Notes: generated by a model not told the origin, from the letters alone. A stretch of 64,000 nt of DNA from Pseudomonadota bacterium (GCA_023390055.1 JAEWDP010000030.1:13134-77133); one strand, 5' to 3'. Shown: positions 24,698-33,798, counted from the first letter of the stretch. Numbers and translations: made by a program.

Positions 24698-26784
24698 TCG
24701 CGGCTCCCATCTTCTCGTTCCTGATTTCGTCGACGGCTATCGCAACGACGCTAGCCGGCCCGCTGGCGACCGCGTTGGGATATGCCGTTTTTGCTGGCGG
24801 CCTGTATCTGGCAAGCTCGTTCCTAACAGACAAGCCGTCTGTCCCGAAGCCAGAGGACGGCGCATACAACCTGAAACAGAACGTGCCATCCCGCGCGTAT
24901 GTTCTTGGGCGCGTCAAGAAGGGCGGAGACTACGTTTTCCTGGAGGAGAAGGGCGGGATCGCCTACCATGTTATAGTCACGGCCTGCCACCGGATTAATG
25001 GCTTCGTGCAGCACTACCTTCATGATGATCCAGTGGCGCTCGATGGGAGCGGTGTGATCTCTGAGCCATACTATTATAATGGCACTAACAACGTCAGAAT
25101 TTATACAAGGTCTGGCGCAAACAACAACTCTGCATACTCGCAGGTTGTCACCGCCTTCTCGAGCGTTTGGACTAATAATCATCGTGGCGATGGTTTGGCT
25201 TCCATCCTTATGACGTGCAGGACTGTCGCCACTAAAAACTACATGAAGGTGTATCCAAACCAGATGCCGGAGCACTCGGCCGTGGTTGAGGGTGCCCTTC
25301 TGTACGACCCACGCAAGGACTCAACAGCCGGCGGGTCCGGCACGCACCGCTACACAAACCCCTCCACGTGGGAGTTCTCGCGCAATCTGGCACTGATGCG
25401 GCTGTGGCACCTTTGCCACCCCGCCGGCGGCAAGATGGCCTACTCGGACATGTATATGCCAGCCTGGATGCACGCCGCGAATGTAGCAGACCAAGCTGTC
25501 ACCAATAGGACCGGCGGCTCCGAAAGTCGCTACCACGGCGGAATGTGGTTTCGGGCCAACAATGACCCGGTTGAAATCGGCCGCACGCTCGACGAGGCCG
25601 GAGAGATGGTTGTTTACGAGCGCGAGGACGGGAAGGTTGGCGTTCACGCCGGCGAGTTCGTCGCACCAGACGTTACGCTAAGCGCCGACAACATCTTCTC
25701 CATCAAGGTCGATAAGAATCGCCGCCGCGCAAACACCGTCCTTGCCGTTCGTGGACGATACGTCAATCCAGCGAACGTCTACAACACGGAAGATGCGGCA
25801 ATCTATGGCGATCCATATGGCGTCGTTGATGACTCCACCGAGCGCACGAAGACGTTCGACAATGTCGCAATCCAGAGCCACAACCACTGCCAGCGCAAGC
25901 AAAAGCTGACGTTCATCAGGGCTAATGCGCGCCGGGTAACTGTGGTGGCCGACTACACGGCTGACAATCTGCGTCTGATCCCATATCGCAGGTTTGTCGA
26001 GATTGAATACCCTGGCCGTGGACTCGTCAGCGCCATTGTCGAGATCACGTCTAGCCCGACAATCGACCTGCGCAACATGCGGATTTCTTTCTCTGGCATC
26101 ATCGTTGGTTCCGACCTTTACGACTTCGACGCCGCGACGGAAGAGGGCGCACCCGGCGACATCGCGCCGATCCTTGAGGATGAGGGCGTGCCAACACCTA
26201 CTGGCTTCTCTGTCTCAATTCAGACGGAAGTAGTAGTCGGCGGCGGGACGGCTGCGTTCGCTGTGGCAACATGGACCGCAGGCGATGAAACGCTGTCATA
26301 CCAGTTGGAGTATGAGCCGACTTCTGGTTCCACCGGGGTCCAAACAGTTTTGGCAGCGGAAGGAGAGTCGCAAGTAAGGACCGGCTACCTCGCAGATGGC
26401 GTTGAATACAAGTTCAGGCTTCGCGCTTACGGGGGTGGCACGCCTTCGGAATTCACGTCCTACCAGACGCTGACCGCGACGGCCGACCCGACGCCACCGA
26501 CGGCGGTAACAGCCGTGTCTGTCACGCCAGACGTTGGTGAGGCTACGTTCAACTGGACGGCACCCAACAGCGCCAACTACTTCGCTTGCCGTATCCACGT
26601 CGGGACAGCCGATGTCTTCGGCTCGTCGACGATTGTTGCCACTGAGTACGGGCCGCCGAGCGCCATTGACCTGCGGGCCGTAACGGGGCTCACCGCTGGC
26701 ACCTACTACGCCTGGCTCGTAGCCATCAACCCTTCGGGCGTGGCCGCTGCAGAAGTCGCTACAGGCGCGTTCACAGTCACCTGA
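24685..26784 (+). CDS. tail tip / host-specificity protein (J-like)
   Basis: A 699-residue protein. The N-terminus has two hydrophobic segments (residues ~6-55, IFSFLISSTAIATTLAGPL and YAVFAGGLYLASSFL). A large central tip-attachment region includes FRANNDPVEIGRTLDEAGEMVVYEREDGKVG. The C-terminus (~515-700) has two fibronectin-III-like repeats (ADGVEYKFRLRAY, TAGTYYAWLVAINPSG). This is the layout of lambda gpJ/GTA gp15-type proteins, which plug the tail and contact the host. ATG 24685 has GGAGG five bases before. Confidence 0.85.
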   Translation: MPQLIAAPIFSFLISSTAIATTLAGPLATALGYAVFAGGLYLASSFLTDKPSVPKPEDGAYNLKQNVPSRAYVLGRVKKGGDYVFLEEKGGIAYHVIVTACHRINGFVQHYLHDDPVALDGSGVISEPYYYNGTNNVRIYTRSGANNNSAYSQVVTAFSSVWTNNHRGDGLASILMTCRTVATKNYMKVYPNQMPEHSAVVEGALLYDPRKDSTAGGSGTHRYTNPSTWEFSRNLALMRLWHLCHPAGGKMAYSDMYMPAWMHAANVADQAVTNRTGGSESRYHGGMWFRANNDPVEIGRTLDEAGEMVVYEREDGKVGVHAGEFVAPDVTLSADNIFSIKVDKNRRRANTVLAVRGRYVNPANVYNTEDAAIYGDPYGVVDDSTERTKTFDNVAIQSHNHCQRKQKLTFIRANARRVTVVADYTADNLRLIPYRRFVEIEYPGRGLVSAIVEITSSPTIDLRNMRISFSGIIVGSDLYDFDAATEEGAPGDIAPILEDEGVPTPTGFSVSIQTEVVVGGGTAAFAVATWTAGDETLSYQLEYEPTSGSTGVQTVLAAEGESQVRTGYLADGVEYKFRLRAYGGGTPSEFTSYQTLTATADPTPPTAVTAVSVTPDVGEATFNWTAPNSANYFACRIHVGTADVFGSSTIVATEYGPPSAIDLRAVTGLTAGTYYAWLVAINPSGVAAAEVATGAFTVT

Positions 26785-26854
26785 CACCACCCACCATCAC
26801 CACAGTCATTGCCCTCTGGCTCGCCGCCGGAGCGAGCCGCTATGAGGAATTGAA

Positions 26855-29554
26855 ATGCCGACACCAACAATCGCAGAGGTTATCAGGGATTATGTGACCA
26901 ATGGCGTCCCGTCGTCCGGCGCCCACAAGCCGCGGAAAGCCGACTGGCGTGCATGGGGCACGTGGGTAGAGCAGCTCCTTGCAGCGCTGGCGGCGGATGC
27001 AGGCGGCATCACTGAACTACCGGAGCTGATCTACTACTTCACCGTAACAGGCGGCACGGCTAATGCCATCGTGGCCACGCCAAACGCCACTCCTCCGACA
27101 GCGCCAGGCGCTGCGCTCCTGACGATGACGGCAACTGCGGTCAACACCGGATCCGTCACGCTCAACGGGAAGCCTCTGCGGGCGAACGGCGGAGAGGAGC
27201 TGCAGGCGGGCGAAATCCACGGTGGCGATCTGCTGTCCTTCCTCGACCTCGGCGCCGAATATCGCCTGATCACCGATCCCGGCTCGCTGCGTAACAAGCT
27301 GGCGGCGATGGAGTGGGCCAGCAACGCCGAAGATGATCCTGTGAGCATCGAAGCTGGTGGCGATGGTGCCACAAGCTTCTCTGCCAAGCATTGGGCGGCA
27401 AAGAGCAACGAGGATGCGGATCGGTCGAAAGAAGAGGCGGATCGGTCGGAAGACGCTCGCGACATCGCTGCGGGCTATGCGTCGGATGCCGTCTCTCAGG
27501 GCAACGTTCCGATCTATGCGACCGTCATCGGGATGGCCGCGCTTGAAATCCCGGCAGGCATCAATGCTGTGCGGGTCAATGGCTATGGCGCGGTGGGTGA
27601 CGGAAGGGGCGGGTTGTTTGTTGACCAAGACAACGGGATGCAGTCGGCTTTTAATTCAGGCGGTACGACGGCAAGACCCTGGTATCCCGCGCTGTCAGCT
27701 TTCCCGACGTTACTGTCTCTTGGCGCCGATCCGACGGGGGGAACCGATGTTTCTGCGGTTCTGGATGCTGCTGAAGCACTTGGGGGCACCATAGTTGTCG
27801 GGCCGGGAACGTATCTTGTTGATACCGATAGGGCTTGGGATCACACCAAGGCGACTTTCCATTTTCGCGGCGGGAGTTTCATTAACGCGCCGGGGCGCAC
27901 TCAGACAGGAACGATGAAGGTCGTAGCCGGGACGCATGATTTCATCCTTGGCGGCGAGATTGTTCGCGGTAGCTATATTAGGACCGGCAACATCCCTTAT
28001 GACTTTGGCTGGGATCTAACGGTGTTTGGTTCTGTCCCGACACCTGAATGGTTCGGGGCCGTGGGAGATGGTATTGCTGATGATCAAGCTGCCTGGCATG
28101 CAGCGATCCACTCATGCGGAACGGTTCTCGGAAACGGGAGCTCGGTCTATGCGACCTCTGTCCATCTTGTCCTTCGCGAAAGCTCCAAGTGTTTCTCGAT
28201 GGAGGACGGCTGCGAGGTAAAGGCGCTTAACGCGAACCTGGGGCAAGTGCTGGGGATCAGAGGCCAGCCTCCGGTCTCTGCTTCAGCAGAACCGTCTGAG
28301 TGGAACGTTAGTTCGGCGCTCCTCAACATAACAGTTGATGGCGCGGACGCTACGAACAACAACGGCGTCGGCATCAGCTGGTGCCGTGGCGCGCGGGTTT
28401 CAATCAAGCGCGCCAAGAACATCGGGCGAAAAGCATTCACCGGGCAGTATTGGGTCCAAGACTGCAAGGTGAATATCATTGAGGTTGAAGACGCCAGCAC
28501 AGAACTTGGTTCGACGCACGGGGTATTAACGCTAGAGGGTCAAGGCTCTGGGATTAACTTCTCACTCGACGGTGGCGTAAGCTCCACAGCGGACATGCAG
28601 GGCGCCGATGTCACCGGTAACATCATCGACGTGTCTGGTGTCCGTTACAGCGGCTACAACTACATCGTAGTGCAGCGATCTACCGGGAACATCATCCGTG
28701 CGGCTAAACTCGGAGATGCCCTTGGCGCAGGGCGACATGTCTTCTTAGGCGCCTATGCGAAGGGGAACCATATCGAGGTAGTGAAGGCCGGGAACACCGA
28801 GCGCTCATTTGTGGCGACGGATGCTCTGAGCATGGACAACATTGTTTTGATCAATGGCGGCGATGCGGTAGGCACCGGTACGGACGGCTATAGCGTCAAT
28901 GACGCTGGAACTCGAAACGACATCACCGCGAAGGTTGATCACTCCAACACCAGCACGACAGCCGGCCGCGCCTTCAACCTTAATGGGTCAGCCGGTATCA
29001 TCAGGGCGCATGTCCGCTCTTGCGATAGTTCAACAGTGTTTGGTGGGACTGGTACGGGCTATCTCCTCCCGGCAGAGAACAAGGTCGTTGCGGCTGCAAG
29101 CCGAATAGCTCTTTCGGGCGGTATAGACTGGAGATTCATCGGGGGGGATTATGATCCAGGCACGGCGACCGGTATCCAGATCGGTGCCAATGGTTGCTTG
29201 GTCATGGGGGTGACCATCCGTGGGGACGGTCCAAATAGAGTGCTCGTTGATTCCGGCGTAACTCGCTGGAGAGTTGTAGACAACCAGCTGCCAGGGGTGA
29301 ACCCTGAGGTTTCGGTAACGACTGCGGCCGACATGTGGGCGGGCGGAGCAAAGTTCAACAACGACGGCGATGTTGCGGGTTACCAATGCCTTCGTATGGG
29401 GCTTTGCATCATCGCATTTGGGCTCGGACCGCCTGAAGGATCGGTAGCCGCGGCTGTCGGCTCTGAGTACACAGACATCCACACGGGTATAAAATATTCG
29501 AAGACATCCGGTTCAGGTAACACCGGCTGGGTTGTCACCGGAACGCAAGCGTAG
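26855..29554 (+). CDS. tailspike / tail fibre with beta-helix (pectate-lyase-like) domain
   Basis: An 899-residue receptor-binding protein. Residues 1-170 look like a phage-attachment head. Residues ~170-215 (AKSNEDADRSKEEADRSEDARD) form a coiled coil. From ~285, LLSLGADPTGGTDVSAVLDAAEALGGTIVVGPGTYLV begins a right-handed beta-helix, with a second EWFGAVGDGIADDQAAWHAAI module near 400. Such spikes bind and often cut capsular or LPS polysaccharide. It is the last large gene of the tail operon; the nearby glycosyltransferase operon may change the same receptor. Confidence 0.87.
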   Translation: MPTPTIAEVIRDYVTNGVPSSGAHKPRKADWRAWGTWVEQLLAALAADAGGITELPELIYYFTVTGGTANAIVATPNATPPTAPGAALLTMTATAVNTGSVTLNGKPLRANGGEELQAGEIHGGDLLSFLDLGAEYRLITDPGSLRNKLAAMEWASNAEDDPVSIEAGGDGATSFSAKHWAAKSNEDADRSKEEADRSEDARDIAAGYASDAVSQGNVPIYATVIGMAALEIPAGINAVRVNGYGAVGDGRGGLFVDQDNGMQSAFNSGGTTARPWYPALSAFPTLLSLGADPTGGTDVSAVLDAAEALGGTIVVGPGTYLVDTDRAWDHTKATFHFRGGSFINAPGRTQTGTMKVVAGTHDFILGGEIVRGSYIRTGNIPYDFGWDLTVFGSVPTPEWFGAVGDGIADDQAAWHAAIHSCGTVLGNGSSVYATSVHLVLRESSKCFSMEDGCEVKALNANLGQVLGIRGQPPVSASAEPSEWNVSSALLNITVDGADATNNNGVGISWCRGARVSIKRAKNIGRKAFTGQYWVQDCKVNIIEVEDASTELGSTHGVLTLEGQGSGINFSLDGGVSSTADMQGADVTGNIIDVSGVRYSGYNYIVVQRSTGNIIRAAKLGDALGAGRHVFLGAYAKGNHIEVVKAGNTERSFVATDALSMDNIVLINGGDAVGTGTDGYSVNDAGTRNDITAKVDHSNTSTTAGRAFNLNGSAGIIRAHVRSCDSSTVFGGTGTGYLLPAENKVVAAASRIALSGGIDWRFIGGDYDPGTATGIQIGANGCLVMGVTIRGDGPNRVLVDSGVTRWRVVDNQLPGVNPEVSVTTAADMWAGGAKFNNDGDVAGYQCLRMGLCIIAFGLGPPEGSVAAAVGSEYTDIHTGIKYSKTSGSGNTGWVVTGTQA

Positions 29555-29564
29555 GAGCGAAGAA

Positions 29565-29759
29565 ATGGCTGACGAATCCACAAAAGAGACGCCTAGCGTA
29601 AACATTCATTTGAGCCGGACGGGGCAGGTACAGATCACGTTCGCTGGTGCCGTTTGCGCCATGGATGAAGCAGCCGGCGAGGCCGTTTTGACCATCCATG
29701 CAAGCCAGTTGCAAGAACTACACGACGCGTTGGCCGAGTTCTTACCCAATCAGGAGTGA
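29565..29759 (+). CDS. small hypothetical protein after the tailspike
   Basis: A 64-residue acidic protein (MADESTKETP...LPNQE) with an alpha/beta pattern. AGGAGCGAAGAA before ATG 29565 supports this start over an upstream codon at 29532. It overlaps nothing and closes the rightward tail operon. It could be a tail fibre assembly helper, judging only by position. Confidence 0.6.
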   Translation: MADESTKETPSVNIHLSRTGQVQITFAGAVCAMDEAAGEAVLTIHASQLQELHDALAEFLPNQE

Positions 29760-29763
29760 GGAT

Positions 29764-29785
29764 GGCGGGCTACTGTAGGCCCGCC
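29764..29785. terminator. hairpin between convergent operons
   Basis: A 7-bp GC-rich stem, GGCGGGC with GCCCGCC, loop TACTGTAG, lies between the end of the tail operon (29759) and the end of the leftward glycosyltransferase gene (29793). No clear T-tract follows on either strand, so termination would be weak or factor-assisted. Confidence 0.45.
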
Positions 29786-29792
29786 TCCCTGC

Positions 29793-31754
29793 TCAAAGCT
29801 TCTTGATCAGTCCTCTGTCTAGGAGCCGCATCATGTACTCCTTCTCTCGATCAAAATCATGCTTGCCATCGGGCTTGGTGGTAACGTTGAAATAACGCGT
29901 GAGCGTGCTGCGATTGTCCGAATAGAAATCAAAGCCGTGAACAAATACGTCTGCGGCTTTGCCGTGCCGGTCTTTTGCCCACTGGACTGCGACGATCCCT
30001 GTCGATGGCCACTGGGTTTGCGACAGGTCGAAATCCATCTCGATCTTCATGGCGTCGACGTAAAGCGCAGAGTTGAGGACGTTGCTCGGAGGCGGGACGA
30101 CATGGCAGCCTCGCTTCTGGTCTGTGAGGCGGGTTTTTATTTTTTGGTAGTCGTCCCTTAGGTTGGCTCCGAGCACAAAGACGCTCCCAGGCGATAACTT
30201 GCTCAGTTCTTCGCTTGGCATGCACGCGGGCGATATCAGAGCGTACGTCGTCTTGGTGCCGACGTGCTTCTCAAATCCCTTGATGCGGAAGTTGTTTACC
30301 CGGATGACGACATCGAATGTATCGATCTTTGGGCCAAGGTCGCGGTTTAAAACGGAAGGAGCGTTGCCGAGTACCAAGACTTTCAGGTTGGTTGGTTTAC
30401 TTACCCACGGAACAAGCCCTTTAGGCCTGGAAGCCCGTGCCTGACGCCGATCATCGCGAAATGCTTCGATCTTGAGCGAAGAAGCCAGCCGTCGCGTCAT
30501 TGCCTTGAGTTCGTCTCTCTCCTTGATCACGTAGTCCAGGCGCCTGCCCTTGGCATCCATGTTGACACGATCTCGATGGACGTTGCGCATCACTCTGAGT
30601 AGACCCGCTCGCTGCTGCTCCAGGCGCTCGATTTTCCGGTCTAGGAGTTCGGCGTCTTCCTCTGAGTAGCTGTCTACGATCTCTTCATCCAAGATGGGCA
30701 GATTGAACTGATAAGCATGCCTCACCCGGAAGGCACGATCCCTAAACCGCTCTACACTGAAGTTCTCGGCGATTGACCTGTAGTATGATGGATTGGGTTC
30801 GTAGCTATCAATCTTCTTTAAGAGCATGCGGCACATGTCGTCAGGATCGAGGGCCACGAAATCCGGAGGCAGCATCTCATTGAAGCCGGTGGTAGCAAAC
30901 GCATAGGAGGCGTGGCCGGTAGCCAGAGCTTCGAAGACAACGAGCGGGCTCGGGTCGTCTCTGGACGTGAGGACAAAGATGTCAACGTCTTTAAGCGCCG
31001 CCTGAAAGTCGTTTTGATGGCCCATCCATCGGACAGCCTTGGGATATGGGACGTTCGGGTTGCTCTGTCTTGTCGGAGTCGCCGCATACCAGCGGAATTC
31101 AACTGGCCTTTCGGTTGAGGCCTTAACTGTGTGGGCGATGTAGGAAAAGATGTCGATGCCTTTGCGTTCGTCCGGTACGCCTGCGCCGGCTATCACGATG
31201 ACGTCGTCAGCGCTTTTCTGTGATGTGCTTGCGGTAACCTGGAAGGCACTCAGGTCGACAACCTCATAGACAATTCTGAAAGTGTCCAGAGGGAAACCGA
31301 ACATGGTGGCCACACTGTGAAGGCATTGCGAGGTCGGCACCCAGTTCGTGACATCGAGGCACTGTAATAGTGCCCGCGCCTTCTGGAAGTTCACCTTTTC
31401 CCTCTGGGCTAAAAACCTGAGGTTCCACGCTGTCTCATGCCAGTAGATGGTTACCGGTATGCCTCTCGACATCGCAAACTCAAGAGCCACGATGCTGCTC
31501 TTGAGGAGCAGGGACTGAAACCCATTAAACAGGAAGTGAGGCGCTTGAGCCTTGGCAGTCTCAGAATTTAGCTGCTTGATGAACGCAGCCGGCTCCGTCT
31601 CCACATTGCAGTAACCTGCAAGATCGGCGACGCGGTCAGGTCCGATGAGCGCTTGATAAACAGAAGCGCATGGCGACGATTTTTTGTCTTTCGGGTGATG
31701 TGAGAGGAATATGAATTCCGGGATATCATGCGATTGCTGAATTGTGCCGTGCAT
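29793..31754 (-). CDS. two-domain glycosyltransferase: GT4 plus GT29-like (sialyltransferase) domain
   Basis: A 653-residue protein on the minus strand. The N-terminal GT-B (GT4) domain shows VIVIAGAGVPDERKGIDIF and the DPSPLVVFEALATG donor-binding motif. A charged coiled-coil linker (~370-440) joins it to a C-terminal domain with GT29-like motifs: VLVLGNAPSV and FDVVIRVNNF (L-motif), STGIVAVQWA...VFVHGFDFY (S-motif) and KHDFDREKEY near the end. ATG 31754 was chosen; upstream codons to 31901 overlap the neighbouring gene. It is an accessory (moron) gene that probably modifies host surface glycan in the lysogen. Confidence 0.8.
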   Translation of the reverse strand: MHGTIQQSHDIPEFIFLSHHPKDKKSSPCASVYQALIGPDRVADLAGYCNVETEPAAFIKQLNSETAKAQAPHFLFNGFQSLLLKSSIVALEFAMSRGIPVTIYWHETAWNLRFLAQREKVNFQKARALLQCLDVTNWVPTSQCLHSVATMFGFPLDTFRIVYEVVDLSAFQVTASTSQKSADDVIVIAGAGVPDERKGIDIFSYIAHTVKASTERPVEFRWYAATPTRQSNPNVPYPKAVRWMGHQNDFQAALKDVDIFVLTSRDDPSPLVVFEALATGHASYAFATTGFNEMLPPDFVALDPDDMCRMLLKKIDSYEPNPSYYRSIAENFSVERFRDRAFRVRHAYQFNLPILDEEIVDSYSEEDAELLDRKIERLEQQRAGLLRVMRNVHRDRVNMDAKGRRLDYVIKERDELKAMTRRLASSLKIEAFRDDRRQARASRPKGLVPWVSKPTNLKVLVLGNAPSVLNRDLGPKIDTFDVVIRVNNFRIKGFEKHVGTKTTYALISPACMPSEELSKLSPGSVFVLGANLRDDYQKIKTRLTDQKRGCHVVPPPSNVLNSALYVDAMKIEMDFDLSQTQWPSTGIVAVQWAKDRHGKAADVFVHGFDFYSDNRSTLTRYFNVTTKPDGKHDFDREKEYMMRLLDRGLIKKL

Positions 31755-31773
31755 AGGTTGTCTCTGAAAATGC

Positions 31774-31962
31774 CTAGTTGTTTTCGACGTCGCTGGTGTC
31801 GAGAGGATGATCGTACCCGTCATCAATGACTGTCGTTTTGGGGCGCAGGATGAAATAGCAAATTGCCGCCGTGGCGAAGAATAAAACGGCCTTGGCAACA
31901 TCTGAGGGGATGACGAAGGTCAACCCAACGACCGCCAATATAATCGGGATAACAATCTGCAT
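31774..31962 (-). CDS. small membrane protein (62 aa)
   Basis: A 62-residue protein with two likely membrane helices: IVIPIILAVVGLTFVIP and VAKAVLFFATAAICYFIL, and a polar acidic tail. AAAGG lies 7 bases before the ATG. It sits four bases after the upstream gene and 19 bases before the glycosyltransferase gene, so all three form an operon. A flippase-like helper (GtrA-like role) or an anchor for the glycosyltransferase is possible. Confidence 0.65.
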   Translation of the reverse strand: MQIVIPIILAVVGLTFVIPSDVAKAVLFFATAAICYFILRPKTTVIDDGYDHPLDTSDVENN

Positions 31963-31966
31963 CAGA

Positions 31967-32296
31967 TTACCTTTCCATGCTAGCGCGAGAGATTTTGAGC
32001 AGTATCGCCAGGTTCATTGTCCTCACAAGACTATTATGCTGAACATAATCGCCGTCTCCAAGCTTCACCGACGCACGTCCCGGTTCCCAGCTGACACCGC
32101 ACACCTCTTTGGGCCAAAGGTGTCGAATTAACTCGTAGTTGGCGTGAACCGAGTTTGTATAATGCGGCGTCCTATTCGACGGGCTGGGAACATTTGGGCT
32201 GAGCGACTGTGCCAGAGAGTGGATTTGGCCGTCTAGCTCACGGCTAGGTCCCTCCAACTCCCGTATAGACGTTATTAGGTTCAGTATAGAGTTCAT
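31967..32296 (-). CDS. phage ABA-sandwich-domain-like protein
   Basis: A 109-residue protein, the first gene of the leftward operon. The layout GPSRELDGQIHSL ... TPHYTNSVHANYELIRHLWP ... ASVKLG ... NSLVRTMNLAILLKISRA matches the phage ABA sandwich domain (small conserved phage proteins, role unknown). ATG 32296 has AGGAGG six bases before it. A perfect palindrome at 32321-32338 lies just upstream, at the place of a promoter operator. Confidence 0.65.
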   Translation of the reverse strand: MNSILNLITSIRELEGPSRELDGQIHSLAQSLSPNVPSPSNRTPHYTNSVHANYELIRHLWPKEVCGVSWEPGRASVKLGDGDYVQHNSLVRTMNLAILLKISRASMER

Positions 32297-32320
32297 CAAA
32301 GCCTCCTAGTCGCCAGGTTC

Positions 32321-32338
32321 CGGTATAGGGCTATACCG
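32321..32338. promoter_or_regulatory. 18-base perfect palindrome (operator candidate)
   Basis: CGGTATAG-GG-CTATACCG, an 8-bp perfect inverted repeat with a 2-base spacer, starts 25 bases before the first codon of the leftward operon. It is too short-looped for a stable RNA hairpin but ideal for a dimeric repressor. It could control the leftward accessory operon, the rightward lysis region, or both. Confidence 0.55.
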
Positions 32339-32472
32339 ATTGGCGTACAACCACCGCATGAACCATCTCGACAATCTGGAGAAAGACCATGGCTGCAAAG
32401 GAGCAGGCATGATCGCACTCCACCGCCCCCCGATAGCCGAAGACTGATCAATCGAAAATCAGGAGAAACGCC

Positions 32473-32601
32473 ATGAATGTGCCCGCCGGCGCGGCGCATT
32501 TGCGTGCCGATTCCTATTTCGTCTATCGTCCGATGCTGGGCCTGATCGGCTTCACCGAAGGGACCGACAAAGGCAATGGCTACAATGAGACGTTGGCCTA
32601 G
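32473..32601 (+). pseudogene. remnant of an older endolysin gene (N-terminal 42 codons)
   Basis: ATG 32473, with AGGAG before it, opens a 42-codon frame ending in TAG 32599-32601. Its second half, LIGFTEGTDKGNGYNETLA, matches the start of a different rhizobial phage lysozyme family (FTEGTDKG.GYNETL is the catalytic-Glu region). The rest of that enzyme is missing and an unrelated GH24 endolysin gene starts 23 bases later. This looks like replacement of the lysis enzyme by recombination. The 32340-32470 stretch before it holds only short frames and may be older lysis-gene debris. Confidence 0.65.
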
Positions 32602-32623
32602 CTAAAATCACAAGGAATCACCA

Positions 32624-33559
32624 ATGACCACCACAACCTCCGAACGGGGGCGCGCCTTCCTGCGCGCTCACGAGGGCAATCCGCTTACGTGCTACCTTGA
32701 CCCGGTTGGCGTACCGACCATCGGAACGGGCTTTACGATGCGCAGTAAGGCGGTACGGGCTGCCTTGGCTAAGTTGGGCATTAACAAACTAGTTCCCGGC
32801 AAGACGAAAATCACCGCCGCCCAAAGCGACGCCATTCTCTTGGAAGTCCTTGCCGCCGAATTTGAGCCGGCCGTTGTCGCGGGCAGCCCGGCCGACCGCA
32901 AGCAACACCAGATGGACGCCGCCACGTCGGCTGTGTTTAATCTCGGAACCGGCGCGATGGGCTGGCAATGGGCGAAGCTTTGGCGGGCCGGTGACGTCAA
33001 AAGTGCAGCCGCCTATCTTGGCAGCCACTACAACACGGCTGGCGGCAAACGGCTGGCCGGCCTTGTACGGCGACGCAAAGAAGAAGCGATGCTTTTTGCT
33101 GGCGGGCACTACACTGGCATAACCACACGGCCGGAAGGCGTGCCGCGAACCGCTACCGAAAAGAAGCCCGCCTTGCAGGATCCGGTTATCCGCGAGGCGC
33201 AGGAAATCCTGACCGCGAAGGGATTCAACCCCGGCGCGATCGACGGATGGATGGGCGAAAAAACCAAGGCTGCGGTTATCGCCTATCAGAAAGCCCACCC
33301 GCATCTAGTAGCGGACGGCATCATTGGGCCGGCTACGCTTTCGCAGCTACGGCGCGACGCTGCGGCGTTGCGTGGCGCGGTGACGAAGTCGGTAAGTGGC
33401 GCGACAGGCTCCGGTGTACTGGCGTTTACGGCTGGCTTGCCGTGGGGATGGATTGCCGCTGGCGTGGCCGTCGCTGTTGTTGGCTATGTGGCTTACCGCA
33501 ACCGCGACGTTATTCAGCGGTGGTGGAATACGAAGCGCGGCAAGGAGGCGGTGGTTTGA
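32624..33559 (+). CDS. endolysin: GH24 lysozyme, peptidoglycan-binding domain, C-terminal membrane helix
   Basis: A 311-residue lysozyme. RAHEGNPLTCYLDPVGVPTIGTG gives the GH24 triad Glu17-Asp26-Thr32 with T4-like spacing. Residues ~185-245 form a PG_binding_1 repeat (EAQEILTAKGFNPGAIDGWMGEKTKAAV, then VADGIIGPATL). Residues ~262-285 (AFTAGLPWGWIAAGVAVAVVGYVAY) form a membrane helix followed by basic residues. There is no signal peptide, so release probably needs a holin. The C-terminal anchor is unusual and could restrain the enzyme until lysis. It is followed at once by spanin genes. Confidence 0.9.
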   Translation: MTTTTSERGRAFLRAHEGNPLTCYLDPVGVPTIGTGFTMRSKAVRAALAKLGINKLVPGKTKITAAQSDAILLEVLAAEFEPAVVAGSPADRKQHQMDAATSAVFNLGTGAMGWQWAKLWRAGDVKSAAAYLGSHYNTAGGKRLAGLVRRRKEEAMLFAGGHYTGITTRPEGVPRTATEKKPALQDPVIREAQEILTAKGFNPGAIDGWMGEKTKAAVIAYQKAHPHLVADGIIGPATLSQLRRDAAALRGAVTKSVSGATGSGVLAFTAGLPWGWIAAGVAVAVVGYVAYRNRDVIQRWWNTKRGKEAVV

Positions 33560-33798
33560 TGGGCCTGTTGCTCGGGAAACTGAAAAGTTGGGCCGCCTGG
33601 ATTGGGGCGGCGGTGGTTATGGTCGCCGCCGCCTTCCTATACGGCCGCGCCGACGGTCGGCGGGACGCCGAAGCCGCTCGGCTTAAGAAAAACGCGAAAG
33701 CCGCCAAGAAGGCGAGGGGCGTTGAAGATGAAATCAATAAAATGGATGGCGGTGCTGTTGATGGCCGTCTGCGTGGGTGGATGCGTGACGGGCGGTAG
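33559..33798 (+). CDS. inner-membrane spanin-like protein (Rz-like)
   Basis: A 79-residue protein with an N-terminal membrane helix (AAWIGAAVVMVAAAFLYGRADG), then a charged Lys/Arg/Ala coiled coil (DAEAARLKKNAKAAKKARGVEDEI), shorter than classical Rz but of the same type. It starts on the stop of the endolysin gene (TGATG) with AGGAGG upstream. A second frame starting inside it encodes a lipoprotein, the nested arrangement of Rz/Rz1 pairs. Together they would fuse inner and outer membranes at lysis. Confidence 0.75.
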   Translation: MGLLLGKLKSWAAWIGAAVVMVAAAFLYGRADGRRDAEAARLKKNAKAAKKARGVEDEINKMDGGAVDGRLRGWMRDGR

